Of a DNA stretch of 64,000 nt, positions 34,452-42,578 are shown piece by piece (the stretch's first letter is position 1; each line of letters opens with the position of its first letter). The position numbers and the translations under genes are program-made. The notes beneath the pieces were generated by a model. That model was given only the letters and a program-made list of their open reading frames with translations, was not told where the DNA came from and searched no databases. Location of the stretch: NCBI GenBank assembly GCA_942491415.1, contig CALOAD010000008.1, positions 107,188 to 171,187 on the forward strand. The letters are read 5' to 3'. Source of the stretch: CALOAD01 sp942491415 (GTDB lineage: Bacteria > Cyanobacteriota > Vampirovibrionia > Gastranaerophilales > CALOAD01).

Positions 34452-35129
34452 CTAGTAGTTAATTGCGCCTTCAGTAAGGACTTTTGCTGTACAACCATAG
34501 CTAGTCTCTTGGGTGGTACTATTTAGATTACAAGTCTGACCATCATTATGACCGCCTATAGGATAAACTCCTGTAGGTGCTATCCAAAATACAAAATAAT
34601 CTCTACCTATTTGATTAGGACCTTTGGCTCCGTTTAGATCAACATCAATAATACCACAAACGTTGCTGTCTAAAGGTCCATCACCGTAGTCCTGAGTACA
34701 TTTACCAGAGTAACCGTCTACTGTTATTATTGTACCATCTGCCAATATTGCCTTTGCATATTTGTTAGTCCAGTTTACTTCAAGATTTGATTCATATGAC
34801 CCACTCCCAAGGAATAGTACAGGTGATGTATACAAACAACCGGTGCCACTACCACAATTTTTTATTACGTTTAAATAAGGTGCTAATCCATTAAGGGTTA
34901 GAACATCTGAGGCATCATCTCCACTTGCTGTGAAAAGGTTTTCTAAACTAACATTTTCGGCTTTATATAAACTTACCGCAGTATCTAATGCCGAATAAAC
35001 TTTTTGTAGCTTAGTAACATCGGCAGTAGCATTAGAACTACTGAGCAGTGTAGGTATTGATAATGCTGCTACTACTCCTATTATTGTAAGAGCTATTAAC
35101 ACTTCTGCTAACGTAAAAGCTTTTTTCAT
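34452..35129 (-). CDS. Type IV pilin-like prepilin (major or minor)
   Basis: The N-terminus MKKAFTLAEVLIALTIIGVV is a class III leader: a short basic tail, cleavage before FTLAE, then a hydrophobic helix that packs the fibre core. After it come about 190 residues with Cys pairs (NCGSGTGCLY, SGKCTQDYGDGPLDSNVCGI, QTCNLNSTTQETSYGCTAK), as in pilins with disulfide-stabilised C-terminal regions. The protein would be processed by a prepilin peptidase not in this window. It is convergent with the transferase gene, 10 bases apart. A pilin, minor pilin or type II pseudopilin cannot be told apart. Confidence 0.85.
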   Translation of the reverse strand: MKKAFTLAEVLIALTIIGVVAALSIPTLLSSSNATADVTKLQKVYSALDTAVSLYKAENVSLENLFTASGDDASDVLTLNGLAPYLNVIKNCGSGTGCLYTSPVLFLGSGSYESNLEVNWTNKYAKAILADGTIITVDGYSGKCTQDYGDGPLDSNVCGIIDVDLNGAKGPNQIGRDYFVFWIAPTGVYPIGGHNDGQTCNLNSTTQETSYGCTAKVLTEGAINY

Positions 35130-35187
35130 AATTTTATTTATTCCTTAACGCTTTCGATTCTTAAAATGATACAAATTATATCATTAA

Positions 35188-35216
35188 ATTATATCATTAA
35201 ATAGAGGCTTGATCAA
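35188..35216 (-). promoter_or_regulatory. Putative sigma70 promoter of the prepilin gene
   Basis: On the minus strand TTGATC (35211-35216), a 17-bp spacer and TATAAT (35188-35193) match a sigma70 promoter. The -10 lies in a 13-bp tandem repeat, so a second TATAAT is at 35175-35180. The -35 is at the centre of the palindrome 35200-35225. Confidence 0.45.
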
Positions 35217-35225
35217 GCCTCTATT
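35200..35225. terminator. 26-bp perfect palindrome, probable terminator
   Basis: AATAGAGGCTTGA followed directly by its exact complement. It lies 33 bases after the leftward gene ending at 35258. The T-tract is weak on that strand, and the palindrome overlaps the prepilin promoter -35, so a regulatory role is also possible. Confidence 0.6.
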
Positions 35226-35257
35226 CTTTATTTCCATCACATAGAGGTACTTTAGAT

Positions 35258-35581
35258 TTAAAACTCATTCACATAAAGTTTTTTAGCTTCTACCCAATTG
35301 TCATCGGGGTTTTTATTATAATTTTTTTCGTGCATATAATAAGCTAAATAGCGAATGCGTCCATCTACATCGTGTTTTGCTTCAATATAATTATGAAAAG
35401 ATTCATCACCGCTTTTTAGGTATCTTAAAAAAGCTTCTTCTTCAATTTTACTTTCCAATTTTTCTTCTAATTCAGCATCTATCCAATCTTGCCAGGCATT
35501 ACCTTTAATATTGTTATGTTGCCTGTCTAAGAAGCGAAAATATGCTCTTTGTTGCACTTTTTGCCAAAAATCATTACACAT
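35258..35581 (-). CDS. Small protein with two DUF2934-like repeats (hypothetical)
   Basis: The 107-residue product has two related segments: VQQRAYFRFLDRQHNNIKGN with DWIDAELEEK, and GRIRYLAYYMHEKNYNKNPD with NWVEAKKLY. Both follow the pattern R-x-x-A-Y ... D/N-W-x-x-A-E/K of DUF2934 domains, which are short helical units of unknown function. The start has AAGGGAG upstream. It is acidic and soluble, with no signal. It stands between relA and the prepilin gene, each with its own control. Confidence 0.62.
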   Translation of the reverse strand: MCNDFWQKVQQRAYFRFLDRQHNNIKGNAWQDWIDAELEEKLESKIEEEAFLRYLKSGDESFHNYIEAKHDVDGRIRYLAYYMHEKNYNKNPDDNWVEAKKLYVNEF

Positions 35582-35689
35582 TTAAATACTCCCTTATGGT
35601 TTTATTTTTAGAAGTATTTTAGCAATATTTTTTATTTAAATAATTCTCTAAAAGTGTAAGATTTTATTATTTTACTTTTGAGACCATTT

Positions 35690-37840
35690 CTAACTTTTTT
35701 TAGCTGTTCCACTCGTGTGTTTTCTTCTAACAGAAATTACGTCAGGAAGAGCCTGAATGTTATTTATCACATTGTTTAAATTTTCAATGTTGTAAATTTC
35801 AACACCAAGTTCTATCGTAGCAAATTTTTTGTCTTTTGATTTTACGCTCGCAGAAATAATATTAGTTTTTTGGTCGGAAATTTTAGCGAGTACATCCTTG
35901 AATATACCTAGTTTATCTACAACTTCGATTCTTAAATTGACTACATAAGTCTTAGTTACATCAATTCCAGACCAATTAATTTCCATAAATCGACCTTCTT
36001 GAACCATTTCAAGACTAACGCAATCAATTCTATGAACACTAACACCTCTACTTCGAGTGACAACCCCCACTATCGGCTCTCCAGGGACAGGAGAACAGCA
36101 TTTTGCAATATGATAAAGCATTCCTTCCAGTCCTGTGATAGCTTTTTGGTCTTTTTTACTTACTAAACGAGGTTTTAATTTTTGAATCTCATTTTTTGGC
36201 TTTTTCAGCTTGTTAACAATCTTGTTAACCGTTGTTTCTCCATAACCTACGGCTGCAAACATATCATCGGCAGCTTGATAATTTAACATTTTTGCTATTT
36301 CATCAAATTTACCTGATTTAAGATTTTCATCAAAAACAGCTTTCGTAAGATCTGCTTCAATAGCTGATCTACCAAGATTTATATGGTCTTCTTTTTTATT
36401 CTTTTTAAACCATTGTTTAATCCTTGATTTTGATTGATTTGTAGCTACAATATTTAACCAATCAAGTCTTGGGTTTTGTACTTTAGCTGTAAGTACTTCT
36501 ACGATATCACCATTTTGGAGTTTCGTATCAAGGGTAACTATTTTGCCATTTACCAATGCTCCTGTACATTTATGCCCAACTTCAGTATGTACCCTATAAG
36601 CAAAATCAATAGGAACTGCTCCGTTTGGCAAGTCAAAAACATCTCCCATAGGTGTAAAAACAAAAACCTGATCAGAGAATAAATCCAGTTTAACACTATC
36701 TACATATTCTTTTGCACTACTTACATCTTCGTGAATCTCAATAAGTTTTCTCAGCCAAGAAAATTTTTGATCTACTGAAGAATTAGCTCCCTTAACGCCT
36801 GTTTCTTTGTATTTCCAGTGCGCTGCAAGACCATATTCTGCGATTTCATGCATTTCTTTTGTTCTTATTTGAACTTCTACGGGTTTGCCTCGAGGACCTA
36901 TTACCGAAGTATGAAGAGACCTGTAGAGATTACTTTTAGGCATTGCTATATAATCTTTAAAACGTCCGGGAATTGGCTTGAATTGAGAGTGGATAACTCC
37001 CAGCACTTCATAACATTCTTTTTCAGTATTTACAAGAACTCTCACTGCTGTAATGTCGTAAAGCTCGTGATATTCTTTATTTAGACGCTTCATTTTTGCA
37101 TAAATACTATAATAATGCTTTGATCGACCTGTTATAACAGCATCTATATTTAAAGTTTTTAAATTTGCGTTTATTTTAGAGATAATTCCTTCTACGACGG
37201 AATCTCTTTCTGCTTTATTTTGAGCTACCAATTGAGCTATTTCATAGTATTTGCCAGGGTTTATATATCTCAAAGAAAGATCTTCAAGTTCAGCCTTGAT
37301 TTTACCGATACCTAGACGATTTGCCAGCGGAGCAAAGATTTCCAGAGTTTCTTCAGCTATGCGTTTTTGTTTATGAGCCGCCATGTAATTGAGGGTTCTC
37401 ATATTATGCAATCTATCAGCCAATTTCAGAAATATAACTCTTATATCTTCCGCCATTGCGATGAACATTTTTCGGAAGTTTTCAGCTTGTCTTTCTTCTT
37501 TTGAAGTAAATTCAATTTTACTAAGCTTTGTAACCCCATTAACCAGTTTTAGAACATCTTCTCCGAATTTTTCTTTTATAACTTCAGGTTTAGTGTCTGT
37601 ATCTTCTAAAATGTCATGTAATAAAGCTGCACAAAGTGTTGGTACATCAGCCTGCAAGCTTGCCAAAATACAAGCCACTTCGACAGGATGAACAATATAT
37701 GGTTCTTCACTAACTCTGTATTGACCTTCGTGAAGCATTGAAGCAAAATCATAAGCCGATTTTACTGTTTTTATATCAGACTCGGGAGTATCCTGAGAAA
37801 TTAAAACATTATTCAATTTTTTAAACAAAGAGTTGTTCAT
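35690..37840 (-). CDS. spoT: Bifunctional (p)ppGpp synthetase/hydrolase RelA/SpoT
   Basis: This is the stringent-response enzyme with both activities predicted. HD hydrolase: YIVHPVEVA and ALLHDILEDTD (His75, Asp76) are intact. Synthetase: RSKHYYSIYAKMKRLNKEYH and EYGLAAHWKYKE. Then TGS (about 390-450, DQVFVFTPMGDVFDLPNGAV), a helical region, and a C-terminal ACT domain (about 640-716). The length of 716 residues is usual for Rel/SpoT. Because the HD motif is intact, it is not a RelA-only synthetase. The gene appears to be on its own. Confidence 0.95.
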   Translation of the reverse strand: MNNSLFKKLNNVLISQDTPESDIKTVKSAYDFASMLHEGQYRVSEEPYIVHPVEVACILASLQADVPTLCAALLHDILEDTDTKPEVIKEKFGEDVLKLVNGVTKLSKIEFTSKEERQAENFRKMFIAMAEDIRVIFLKLADRLHNMRTLNYMAAHKQKRIAEETLEIFAPLANRLGIGKIKAELEDLSLRYINPGKYYEIAQLVAQNKAERDSVVEGIISKINANLKTLNIDAVITGRSKHYYSIYAKMKRLNKEYHELYDITAVRVLVNTEKECYEVLGVIHSQFKPIPGRFKDYIAMPKSNLYRSLHTSVIGPRGKPVEVQIRTKEMHEIAEYGLAAHWKYKETGVKGANSSVDQKFSWLRKLIEIHEDVSSAKEYVDSVKLDLFSDQVFVFTPMGDVFDLPNGAVPIDFAYRVHTEVGHKCTGALVNGKIVTLDTKLQNGDIVEVLTAKVQNPRLDWLNIVATNQSKSRIKQWFKKNKKEDHINLGRSAIEADLTKAVFDENLKSGKFDEIAKMLNYQAADDMFAAVGYGETTVNKIVNKLKKPKNEIQKLKPRLVSKKDQKAITGLEGMLYHIAKCCSPVPGEPIVGVVTRSRGVSVHRIDCVSLEMVQEGRFMEINWSGIDVTKTYVVNLRIEVVDKLGIFKDVLAKISDQKTNIISASVKSKDKKFATIELGVEIYNIENLNNVINNIQALPDVISVRRKHTSGTAKKS

Positions 37841-37911
37841 ATATTTGTGGTATAAAGACTTTATTAAGTACTAACAATTATATTTTACCTATTAAAAAAG
37901 ATAATAGCCAT

Positions 37912-38235
37912 ATGATAAGTAAAAATAACTACAAAAAAGTTAAAATTTCAAAAACAGAAAACGGGATAAGGTTTGATATCAAGGTTATACCTAATTCTTC
38001 AATTTCTAAGATAATTGAAGTTATAGATGGTGTTATTAAAATAAAATTAAATTCGCCGCCAATAGAAGGAAAAGCTAATAAAGAGGTTGTCAAATTACTC
38101 TCAAAAGATTTAAAAGTTCCTAAAAGCTTTATAAATATAGTTAGCGGAGATAAAAATAAAAATAAATCTGTAGAAATCTTAGGAAATTTTGATGAACTTT
38201 TAGAAAAAATTGAAAAAACTTCCTATAATTGGTAA
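37912..38235 (+). CDS. DUF167 (YggU) family protein
   Basis: This 107-residue protein has the DUF167 core: GIRFDIKVIPNSSISKIIEV, then IKIKLNSPPIEGKANKEVVK, LLSKDLKVPKSFINIVSGDK. The family folds as a small alpha/beta protein; the biochemical role is unknown. The ribosome site is weak. It lies 59 bases before secG in the same direction and is divergent from relA/spoT. Confidence 0.88.
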   Translation: MISKNNYKKVKISKTENGIRFDIKVIPNSSISKIIEVIDGVIKIKLNSPPIEGKANKEVVKLLSKDLKVPKSFINIVSGDKNKNKSVEILGNFDELLEKIEKTSYNW

Positions 38236-38294
38236 GGATTATTTGAATTTTTTATGTTAGAATATGTTCAAATAAATTATAAATGGAGATCAAA

Positions 38295-38519
38295 ATGCTT
38301 ACATTTTTTCAAATAGTGCAAATAGCCTCAGGTGCGTTTTTAATATTACTAATTTTACTTCACTCTCCAAAAGGTGATGGGTTAGCTTCTATCGGTGGAG
38401 CAGCTCAAGTTTTTTCAAGCCAAAAAGGTGTTGAAGCAGGATTAAACAAACTTACAACAGGTGTTGCTGTTGTTTTTGCTCTTGTCTCTTTACTTTTGGG
38501 TGTAGGTATTATTAGTTAA
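38295..38519 (+). CDS. secG: Preprotein translocase subunit SecG
   Basis: SecG is a small two-helix subunit of the SecYEG channel. The 74-residue product has helix 1 (FFQIVQIASGAFLILLILLH), the conserved loop SPKGDGLASIGGAAQVFSSQ, and helix 2 (LTTGVAVVFALVSLLLGVG). The start at 38295 is chosen because GGAG precedes it by about 6 bases; the upstream ATG at 38283 contains that site. A strong hairpin follows. Confidence 0.93.
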   Translation: MLTFFQIVQIASGAFLILLILLHSPKGDGLASIGGAAQVFSSQKGVEAGLNKLTTGVAVVFALVSLLLGVGIIS

Positions 38520-38540
38520 TTCTAAATAAAATTCATTAAA

Positions 38541-38573
38541 TTAAAAAATCCTGACTTTGTCAGGATTTTTTAA
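38541..38573. terminator. Bidirectional terminator between secG and yqeG-like gene
   Basis: A 15-bp perfect stem: TTAAAAAATCCTGAC (38541-38555) with GTCAGGATTTTTTAA (38559-38573), and loop TTT. It serves the rightward secG and the leftward phosphatase gene. Confidence 0.9.
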
Positions 38574-38592
38574 TTTTTATAGATAAAACTTT

Positions 38593-39117
38593 TTAATCTA
38601 CTTTTTCTTTTTGCGGTTGAAATTGCTTTCTTGGTTCTTTTACAAAAATACGCTCCAGTTTTCTTAAAAACTGAACAATTTTAATTTCTTTATGCTTAAT
38701 CAGCGGATCTACCAATATAGTAAACATTCCAAGCCGTTGCCCCACTAAAATATCGGTTAAAGGTCTATCTCCTACCATTGCAACTTGTGAAGGCAATAAA
38801 TCTATTTCTTTTAAAGCTGTTAAAGCAACAGATCTTTGAGGTTTTTTAGCCTTTGCATAAATAGGAAAATCATAACGCTCTTGAACATTTCTCATATACG
38901 TCATGTTTGAATTATTACTGACTATTGATATTTTAAAGTCTTTTGAAACTTCATCAAGCCATTCAAGTATATCATCGGTCAAATAGCCTGTTTTAGGTGC
39001 CATTATTGTATTATCAAGATCAAAAAGAAATCCTTTTATTCCCTCTTCTTTAAGTTCTTCCAAATTTATATCCGTTACGTGTTCAATTATATATGTAGGT
39101 CTCATTCTAAATGGCAT
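38593..39117 (-). CDS. YqeG family HAD phosphatase
   Basis: This is a HAD superfamily IIIA phosphatase. The nucleophile motif is FLFDLDNTIM (DxDNT), motif II is VSNNS, and motif III/IV is MVGDRPLTDILVGQRLGMFT with the metal-binding Asp pair. At 174 residues it matches YqeG, which in Firmicutes sits with ribosome-assembly genes; the substrate is not established. The ATG has GGAG about 8 bases upstream and starts 3 bases after the U32 gene stop, so the two are coupled. Confidence 0.9.
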   Translation of the reverse strand: MPFRMRPTYIIEHVTDINLEELKEEGIKGFLFDLDNTIMAPKTGYLTDDILEWLDEVSKDFKISIVSNNSNMTYMRNVQERYDFPIYAKAKKPQRSVALTALKEIDLLPSQVAMVGDRPLTDILVGQRLGMFTILVDPLIKHKEIKIVQFLRKLERIFVKEPRKQFQPQKEKVD

Positions 39118-39119
39118 TA

Positions 39120-40364
39120 TTACGCTCCAAGTTTTCTAATTATCCCGTTTTTCCAGTCTTTTATATGTAAATCTGATTCAAACCCAATATAAACCTCTTC
39201 GTTTGTTTTGGCAACATCTGTTTCTTCTTCATATTGGTTTATTACATTAGCTACTTTTACGTTATATTCTGATAAAGGAGTTATAATCTGAACTTCCTCT
39301 CCTATTCTAAAGGTATTTTTGACTTTTACAAGGTATTTTTCATCTTTATTATCAAGGATCAAGCCTAAAAACTTTGCCATAGCTTGACCTTTACTATTCA
39401 AATAATTATATTCATCATCTTGTACTTTTCCAAGTAAAAAACCTTTGGTGAATTGACGGTTTCCGACTTTGCTTAAATCTTCCAGCAGTTCTTTAAAATC
39501 AGCTTTAGTGTGATTACAATGAGCTTCAATTGCTTTTTTATAGGTTTTTGCGACTACAGATGCGTAATATACGCTTTTTGTTCTTCCTTCCACTTTGAAA
39601 GAATCCACTCCCGCATCTATCAATTCACCTATATGTTCTACCAATGCTAAATCTTTTGGGCTAAATATATAAGTACCTTTTTCATCTTCTGAAACTTGAT
39701 AATATTCACCGGGGCGGGTTTCTTCAATAATTTTATAACTCCATCTACAAGGTTGAGCGCATCCTCCTTGATTAGCAGTTCTTTCTCCGTGGGTAAAATA
39801 ATCGCTCAAAAGGCATCTGCCTGAATATGAGACGCATTGAGAACCGTGTACAAAAGTTTCTATCTCAATATCGGGTACTTCCTTTTTTATTCTTGCTATT
39901 TCAGGAATAGAAAGCTCTCTAGCTAATATAACTCTTTTAGCTCCTTGATCTTTCCAAAATTTTACCGTTTCATAATTAAGAGAATTTGTTTGGGTACTCA
40001 CGTGCAAAGGTATGTCAGGCAAGTGTTTTTTTAACAGATTATACACACCAAAATCAGAGAAAATAAGCGCATCAGGCTTTAAGTCTTGCAAAAGCTCAAT
40101 TTTTTCACGCATATTATCAATATCAGCGTTTCGAGCAAAAATATTAAAAGTTACATAAACTTTGGCGTTGAGTAAATGAGCGGTTTCAATTGCCGTTTTA
40201 ATGTTTTCGGTTGTAATAATTTCGCCGGCTTTCATACTGCGAAGACTAAATTCGGATAATCCCATATATACAGCATCAGCACCATAATTTATGGCATAAC
40301 GCATTTTTTCTATATTCCCGGCCGGTAATAATAATTCAACTTTTTTTACTTGTTTCTCGTTCAA
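39120..40364 (-). CDS. U32 family peptidase-like protein (TrhP/RlhA type)
   Basis: Members of the U32 family with this length take part in prephenate-dependent hydroxylation of tRNA or rRNA and are not proven peptidases. The signature is GSQCVSYSGRCLLSDYFTHG followed by NQGGCAQPCRWSY, with four Cys that could bind iron-sulfur. The start is set at a TTG at 40364, giving MNEKQVKKVELLLPAGN; the frame stays open to 40391. The conserved N-terminus VELLLPAGNIEKMRYAINYG follows. Which RNA is modified cannot be told here. Confidence 0.87.
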   Translation of the reverse strand: MNEKQVKKVELLLPAGNIEKMRYAINYGADAVYMGLSEFSLRSMKAGEIITTENIKTAIETAHLLNAKVYVTFNIFARNADIDNMREKIELLQDLKPDALIFSDFGVYNLLKKHLPDIPLHVSTQTNSLNYETVKFWKDQGAKRVILARELSIPEIARIKKEVPDIEIETFVHGSQCVSYSGRCLLSDYFTHGERTANQGGCAQPCRWSYKIIEETRPGEYYQVSEDEKGTYIFSPKDLALVEHIGELIDAGVDSFKVEGRTKSVYYASVVAKTYKKAIEAHCNHTKADFKELLEDLSKVGNRQFTKGFLLGKVQDDEYNYLNSKGQAMAKFLGLILDNKDEKYLVKVKNTFRIGEEVQIITPLSEYNVKVANVINQYEEETDVAKTNEEVYIGFESDLHIKDWKNGIIRKLGA

Positions 40365-40425
40365 TTTGTTAGCATATCCCTTAAATAACAAAAATATGCT
40401 AACAAAAATATGTGATTTTAGCCAG

Positions 40426-40479
40426 AAAAGATCTCAAAAAACTCAAAATTTATAACCTTGAATTCATTGAGATCTTTTT
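40426..40479. terminator. Terminator hairpin after the LuxR-type regulator
   Basis: AAAAGATCTCA (40426-40436) pairs with TGAGATCTTTT (40468-40478) around a 31-base loop, just after the leftward regulator ending at 40508. The loop is long, so it is a weaker terminator. Confidence 0.6.
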
Positions 40480-40507
40480 AATTTTGTAAAAAAGCAAAAC
40501 TTTAAAC

Positions 40508-41173
40508 TTATACAAGACCTTCTTTTATAGCTTTTACAGCGGCTTGAGTTCTATCATCAACCACAAGTTTTTGTATTATGTTACATACATGAGCTTTTGC
40601 GGTATGTTCACTGATTTTTAACTCATCAGCAATTTCGCTGTTTGATTTTCCATCGACTACAAGTTTTAAAACTTCGTATTCACGTTCGGTAAGATTTGCA
40701 TGTTCAGCCTTAAAACTAGCTCTTGACTGAGGCTTGGCTTGTAAAAGACTTGGGTTTTTAGCTTTTACAATAGGCACCACCTGAGGGTCAAGCCAGATCG
40801 CCCCTTCTTTTACTGACTGAATAACCATCATCAGATAATCTGTTTTGATATCTTTCATCGCATAAGCATTTGCACCTGCTGCAAGACTTTGCATTACTTC
40901 ATTTTCGTCAGTATGAGAAGTTAACATTATAACTTTTACATCAGGAAATTTTTCCTTAATCCTTTTTGTAGCTTCAATTCCTGAGATTTTTGGCAATCCA
41001 ATGTCCATTAATACAACATCAGGTCTGAGCTGCGCCACCATTTTCAGGGCTTCTTCACCATCACTTGCTTCTCCAATGACGCTCAAGGAGGGGTAATCGC
41101 TAAAAAGGGATTTTAAACCAACCCTAAAAAGAAGATGATCTTCGACCATTAGTATTTTTGTTCTGTCCGACAT
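40508..41173 (-). CDS. NarL/FixJ family response regulator (REC plus LuxR HTH)
   Basis: The 221-residue protein has an N-terminal receiver domain with ILMVEDHLLF, phospho-acceptor Asp in PDVVLMDIGLPKISG, the TSHTDENE switch region and the KD of YAMKDIKTD. A LuxR-type helix-turn-helix (about 155-215) follows: LTEREYEVLKLVVDGKSNSE, IADELKISEHTAKAHVCNII. It is a transcription factor activated by phosphorylation. It is paired with a shorter receiver paralogue 15 bases upstream. No cognate kinase is adjacent; the soluble kinase at 22.6-24.3 kb is a candidate. The ATG has GAGGAG upstream. Confidence 0.93.
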   Translation of the reverse strand: MSDRTKILMVEDHLLFRVGLKSLFSDYPSLSVIGEASDGEEALKMVAQLRPDVVLMDIGLPKISGIEATKRIKEKFPDVKVIMLTSHTDENEVMQSLAAGANAYAMKDIKTDYLMMVIQSVKEGAIWLDPQVVPIVKAKNPSLLQAKPQSRASFKAEHANLTEREYEVLKLVVDGKSNSEIADELKISEHTAKAHVCNIIQKLVVDDRTQAAVKAIKEGLV

Positions 41174-41188
41174 ATTCCACTCCTCTCA

Positions 41189-41638
41189 TTATGTAGAGTT
41201 TTGAATTTTACTAAATACTTTTTCTCTTACTATAGGCGCAACTTGAGGGTCTATCCAAATAGCACCTTTATTTACTGATCTTATTATATTTATAAGCATT
41301 TCAGTATCCAGATCCTTTCCTGCATAACCATCAGCTCCTGCCGCCAGAGAGTTAAGAACTTCATCTTCTCTGAAAGTATGGGCTGTAAGGACTAAAATCT
41401 TAGAATGTAAATTCTTTTCTTTAATAATCTTTGTGGCTTTTATCCCGTCCATTACTTCCATTCCAAGATCCATCAAAATAACATCAGGTGAAAGTTGTTC
41501 GGCTAATTCTACAGCTTCTAAACCGTTTTGAGCCTCTCCTACTATTTCAATATCAGGATATTCTCCAAATAATGAAGCAAGGCTCACTCTTATAATTCTT
41601 TCATCATCCACTAATAGAACTTTTATTATGTTTGGCAT
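41189..41638 (-). CDS. Single-domain response regulator (REC only)
   Basis: This 149-residue protein is a receiver domain with VLLVDDERII, Asp in PDVILMDLGMEVMDG, TAHTFRED and AGKDLDTE. It aligns with the neighbour through the end of the receiver, including GAIWIDPQVAPIVREK against GAIWLDPQVVPIVKAK, then stops within 12 residues where the partner continues into the DNA-binding domain. It looks like a tandem duplicate that lost its output domain. It may compete for phosphoryl groups or heterodimerise; that is inference. Confidence 0.88.
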   Translation of the reverse strand: MPNIIKVLLVDDERIIRVSLASLFGEYPDIEIVGEAQNGLEAVELAEQLSPDVILMDLGMEVMDGIKATKIIKEKNLHSKILVLTAHTFREDEVLNSLAAGADGYAGKDLDTEMLINIIRSVNKGAIWIDPQVAPIVREKVFSKIQNST

Positions 41639-41669
41639 AACTCGTACTCAACTTACTCGCATAAACTAA

Positions 41670-41715
41670 TTTAGCTCTATTTTTGATCTTTATACATCAG
41701 TTAAGTAGAGCTAAA
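41670..41715. promoter_or_regulatory. Inverted repeat upstream of the response-regulator pair
   Basis: TTTAGCTCTA (41670-41679) and TAGAGCTAAA (41706-41715) form a 10-bp inverted repeat with a 26-base spacer, just before the leftward regulator at 41638. It could be an operator or the terminator of the upstream leftward gene; it has no T-tract. Confidence 0.4.
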
Positions 41716-41739
41716 CTAGTTTAATTTCACGAGAAGTTT

Positions 41740-42351
41740 TTAAAGATTATTCCATCCGAGTGTAGATTTAAAAATCCCTGGTTTGATTGAAATAAGGAGG
41801 TTTTTTCTTACCAGATAATTTGTTCTTGAAGAAATTTCTTTTAATTCGACTCTTTCAAAACCTTTACCGCTTTTAGGCTGTTTTATTCCGTTTTCAACCA
41901 AGTAACTTTTTATTTGCTCAGTTGTTGCAATGCCGGAATTATAAACAATTGCTTTGAAAATTTCATAATTTAAATTATTATTCGTTCTCAAATAATCTTT
42001 TACCAAATTAAGAGCTTCCATTGGAACAAATACGTGATTAGAATCGTTTACACTTACGTCTTCTTTAGTGACGTTAGATTGTAATAAAGTTTTATTTTTA
42101 GCATTGTTTTTATTGTCACTTTGAGTTGTTGTTTTTTTTATTACGCCCTCTTCGTTAACTAAAGTAGAAAGACTTAATATTAAAGAATTGAGTTTTATTT
42201 TTTGAGATTTAAGTTCACCTAGTTTTTTTTGACATTCTTCTAAATATTGAATCTCAGGCTCTATTTTCGATAGCTCACTATTAGCCTCTTGTAGTAGTTT
42301 TGAGATTCTTACGCTGCTTATTAAAGATTGAGTGTCATTTGTAAAGTCCAA
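41740..42351 (-). CDS. Coiled-coil protein with possible winged-helix C-terminus (hypothetical)
   Basis: The start is a TTG at 42351 with AAGGAG at a good distance. Residues about 10-70 form a coiled coil (LLQEANSELSKIEPEIQYLE, LGELKSQKIKLNSLILSLST). A Ser/Thr/Asn linker (75-105) follows. The C-terminal part (110-203) has NYEIFKAIVYNSGIATTEQI and VENGIKQPKSGKGFERVELK, then SRTNYLVRKNLLISIKPG, a pattern like a winged helix. It has no known family. It precedes the response regulators and may act with them. Confidence 0.62.
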   Translation of the reverse strand: MDFTNDTQSLISSVRISKLLQEANSELSKIEPEIQYLEECQKKLGELKSQKIKLNSLILSLSTLVNEEGVIKKTTTQSDNKNNAKNKTLLQSNVTKEDVSVNDSNHVFVPMEALNLVKDYLRTNNNLNYEIFKAIVYNSGIATTEQIKSYLVENGIKQPKSGKGFERVELKEISSRTNYLVRKNLLISIKPGIFKSTLGWNNL

Positions 42352-42578
42352 AATATTATCTCCTTTTATTTAAGTATCTTATAATCAAATTCATTAAATA
42401 TATATTTTTATTTTAATAACGTTTTAAGAATAAAATACTTAATAATATTCTTTTTGTCAACTAGGACACAATATTATTGAAGTAAAATTAAGACGTGAAT
42501 AATATAAAGGTCTATCTAAAAAATTACGTGTTTTGTATAATTAACAAGTAAAAAAGGAAGGTTAATAAGAAAAAAGAA

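Noticed and set aside
42441..42478. Short inverted repeat AATAATATT/AATATTATT upstream of the MnmC-like gene
   Set aside because: It is only nine AT-only base pairs, which is expected by chance in such DNA.
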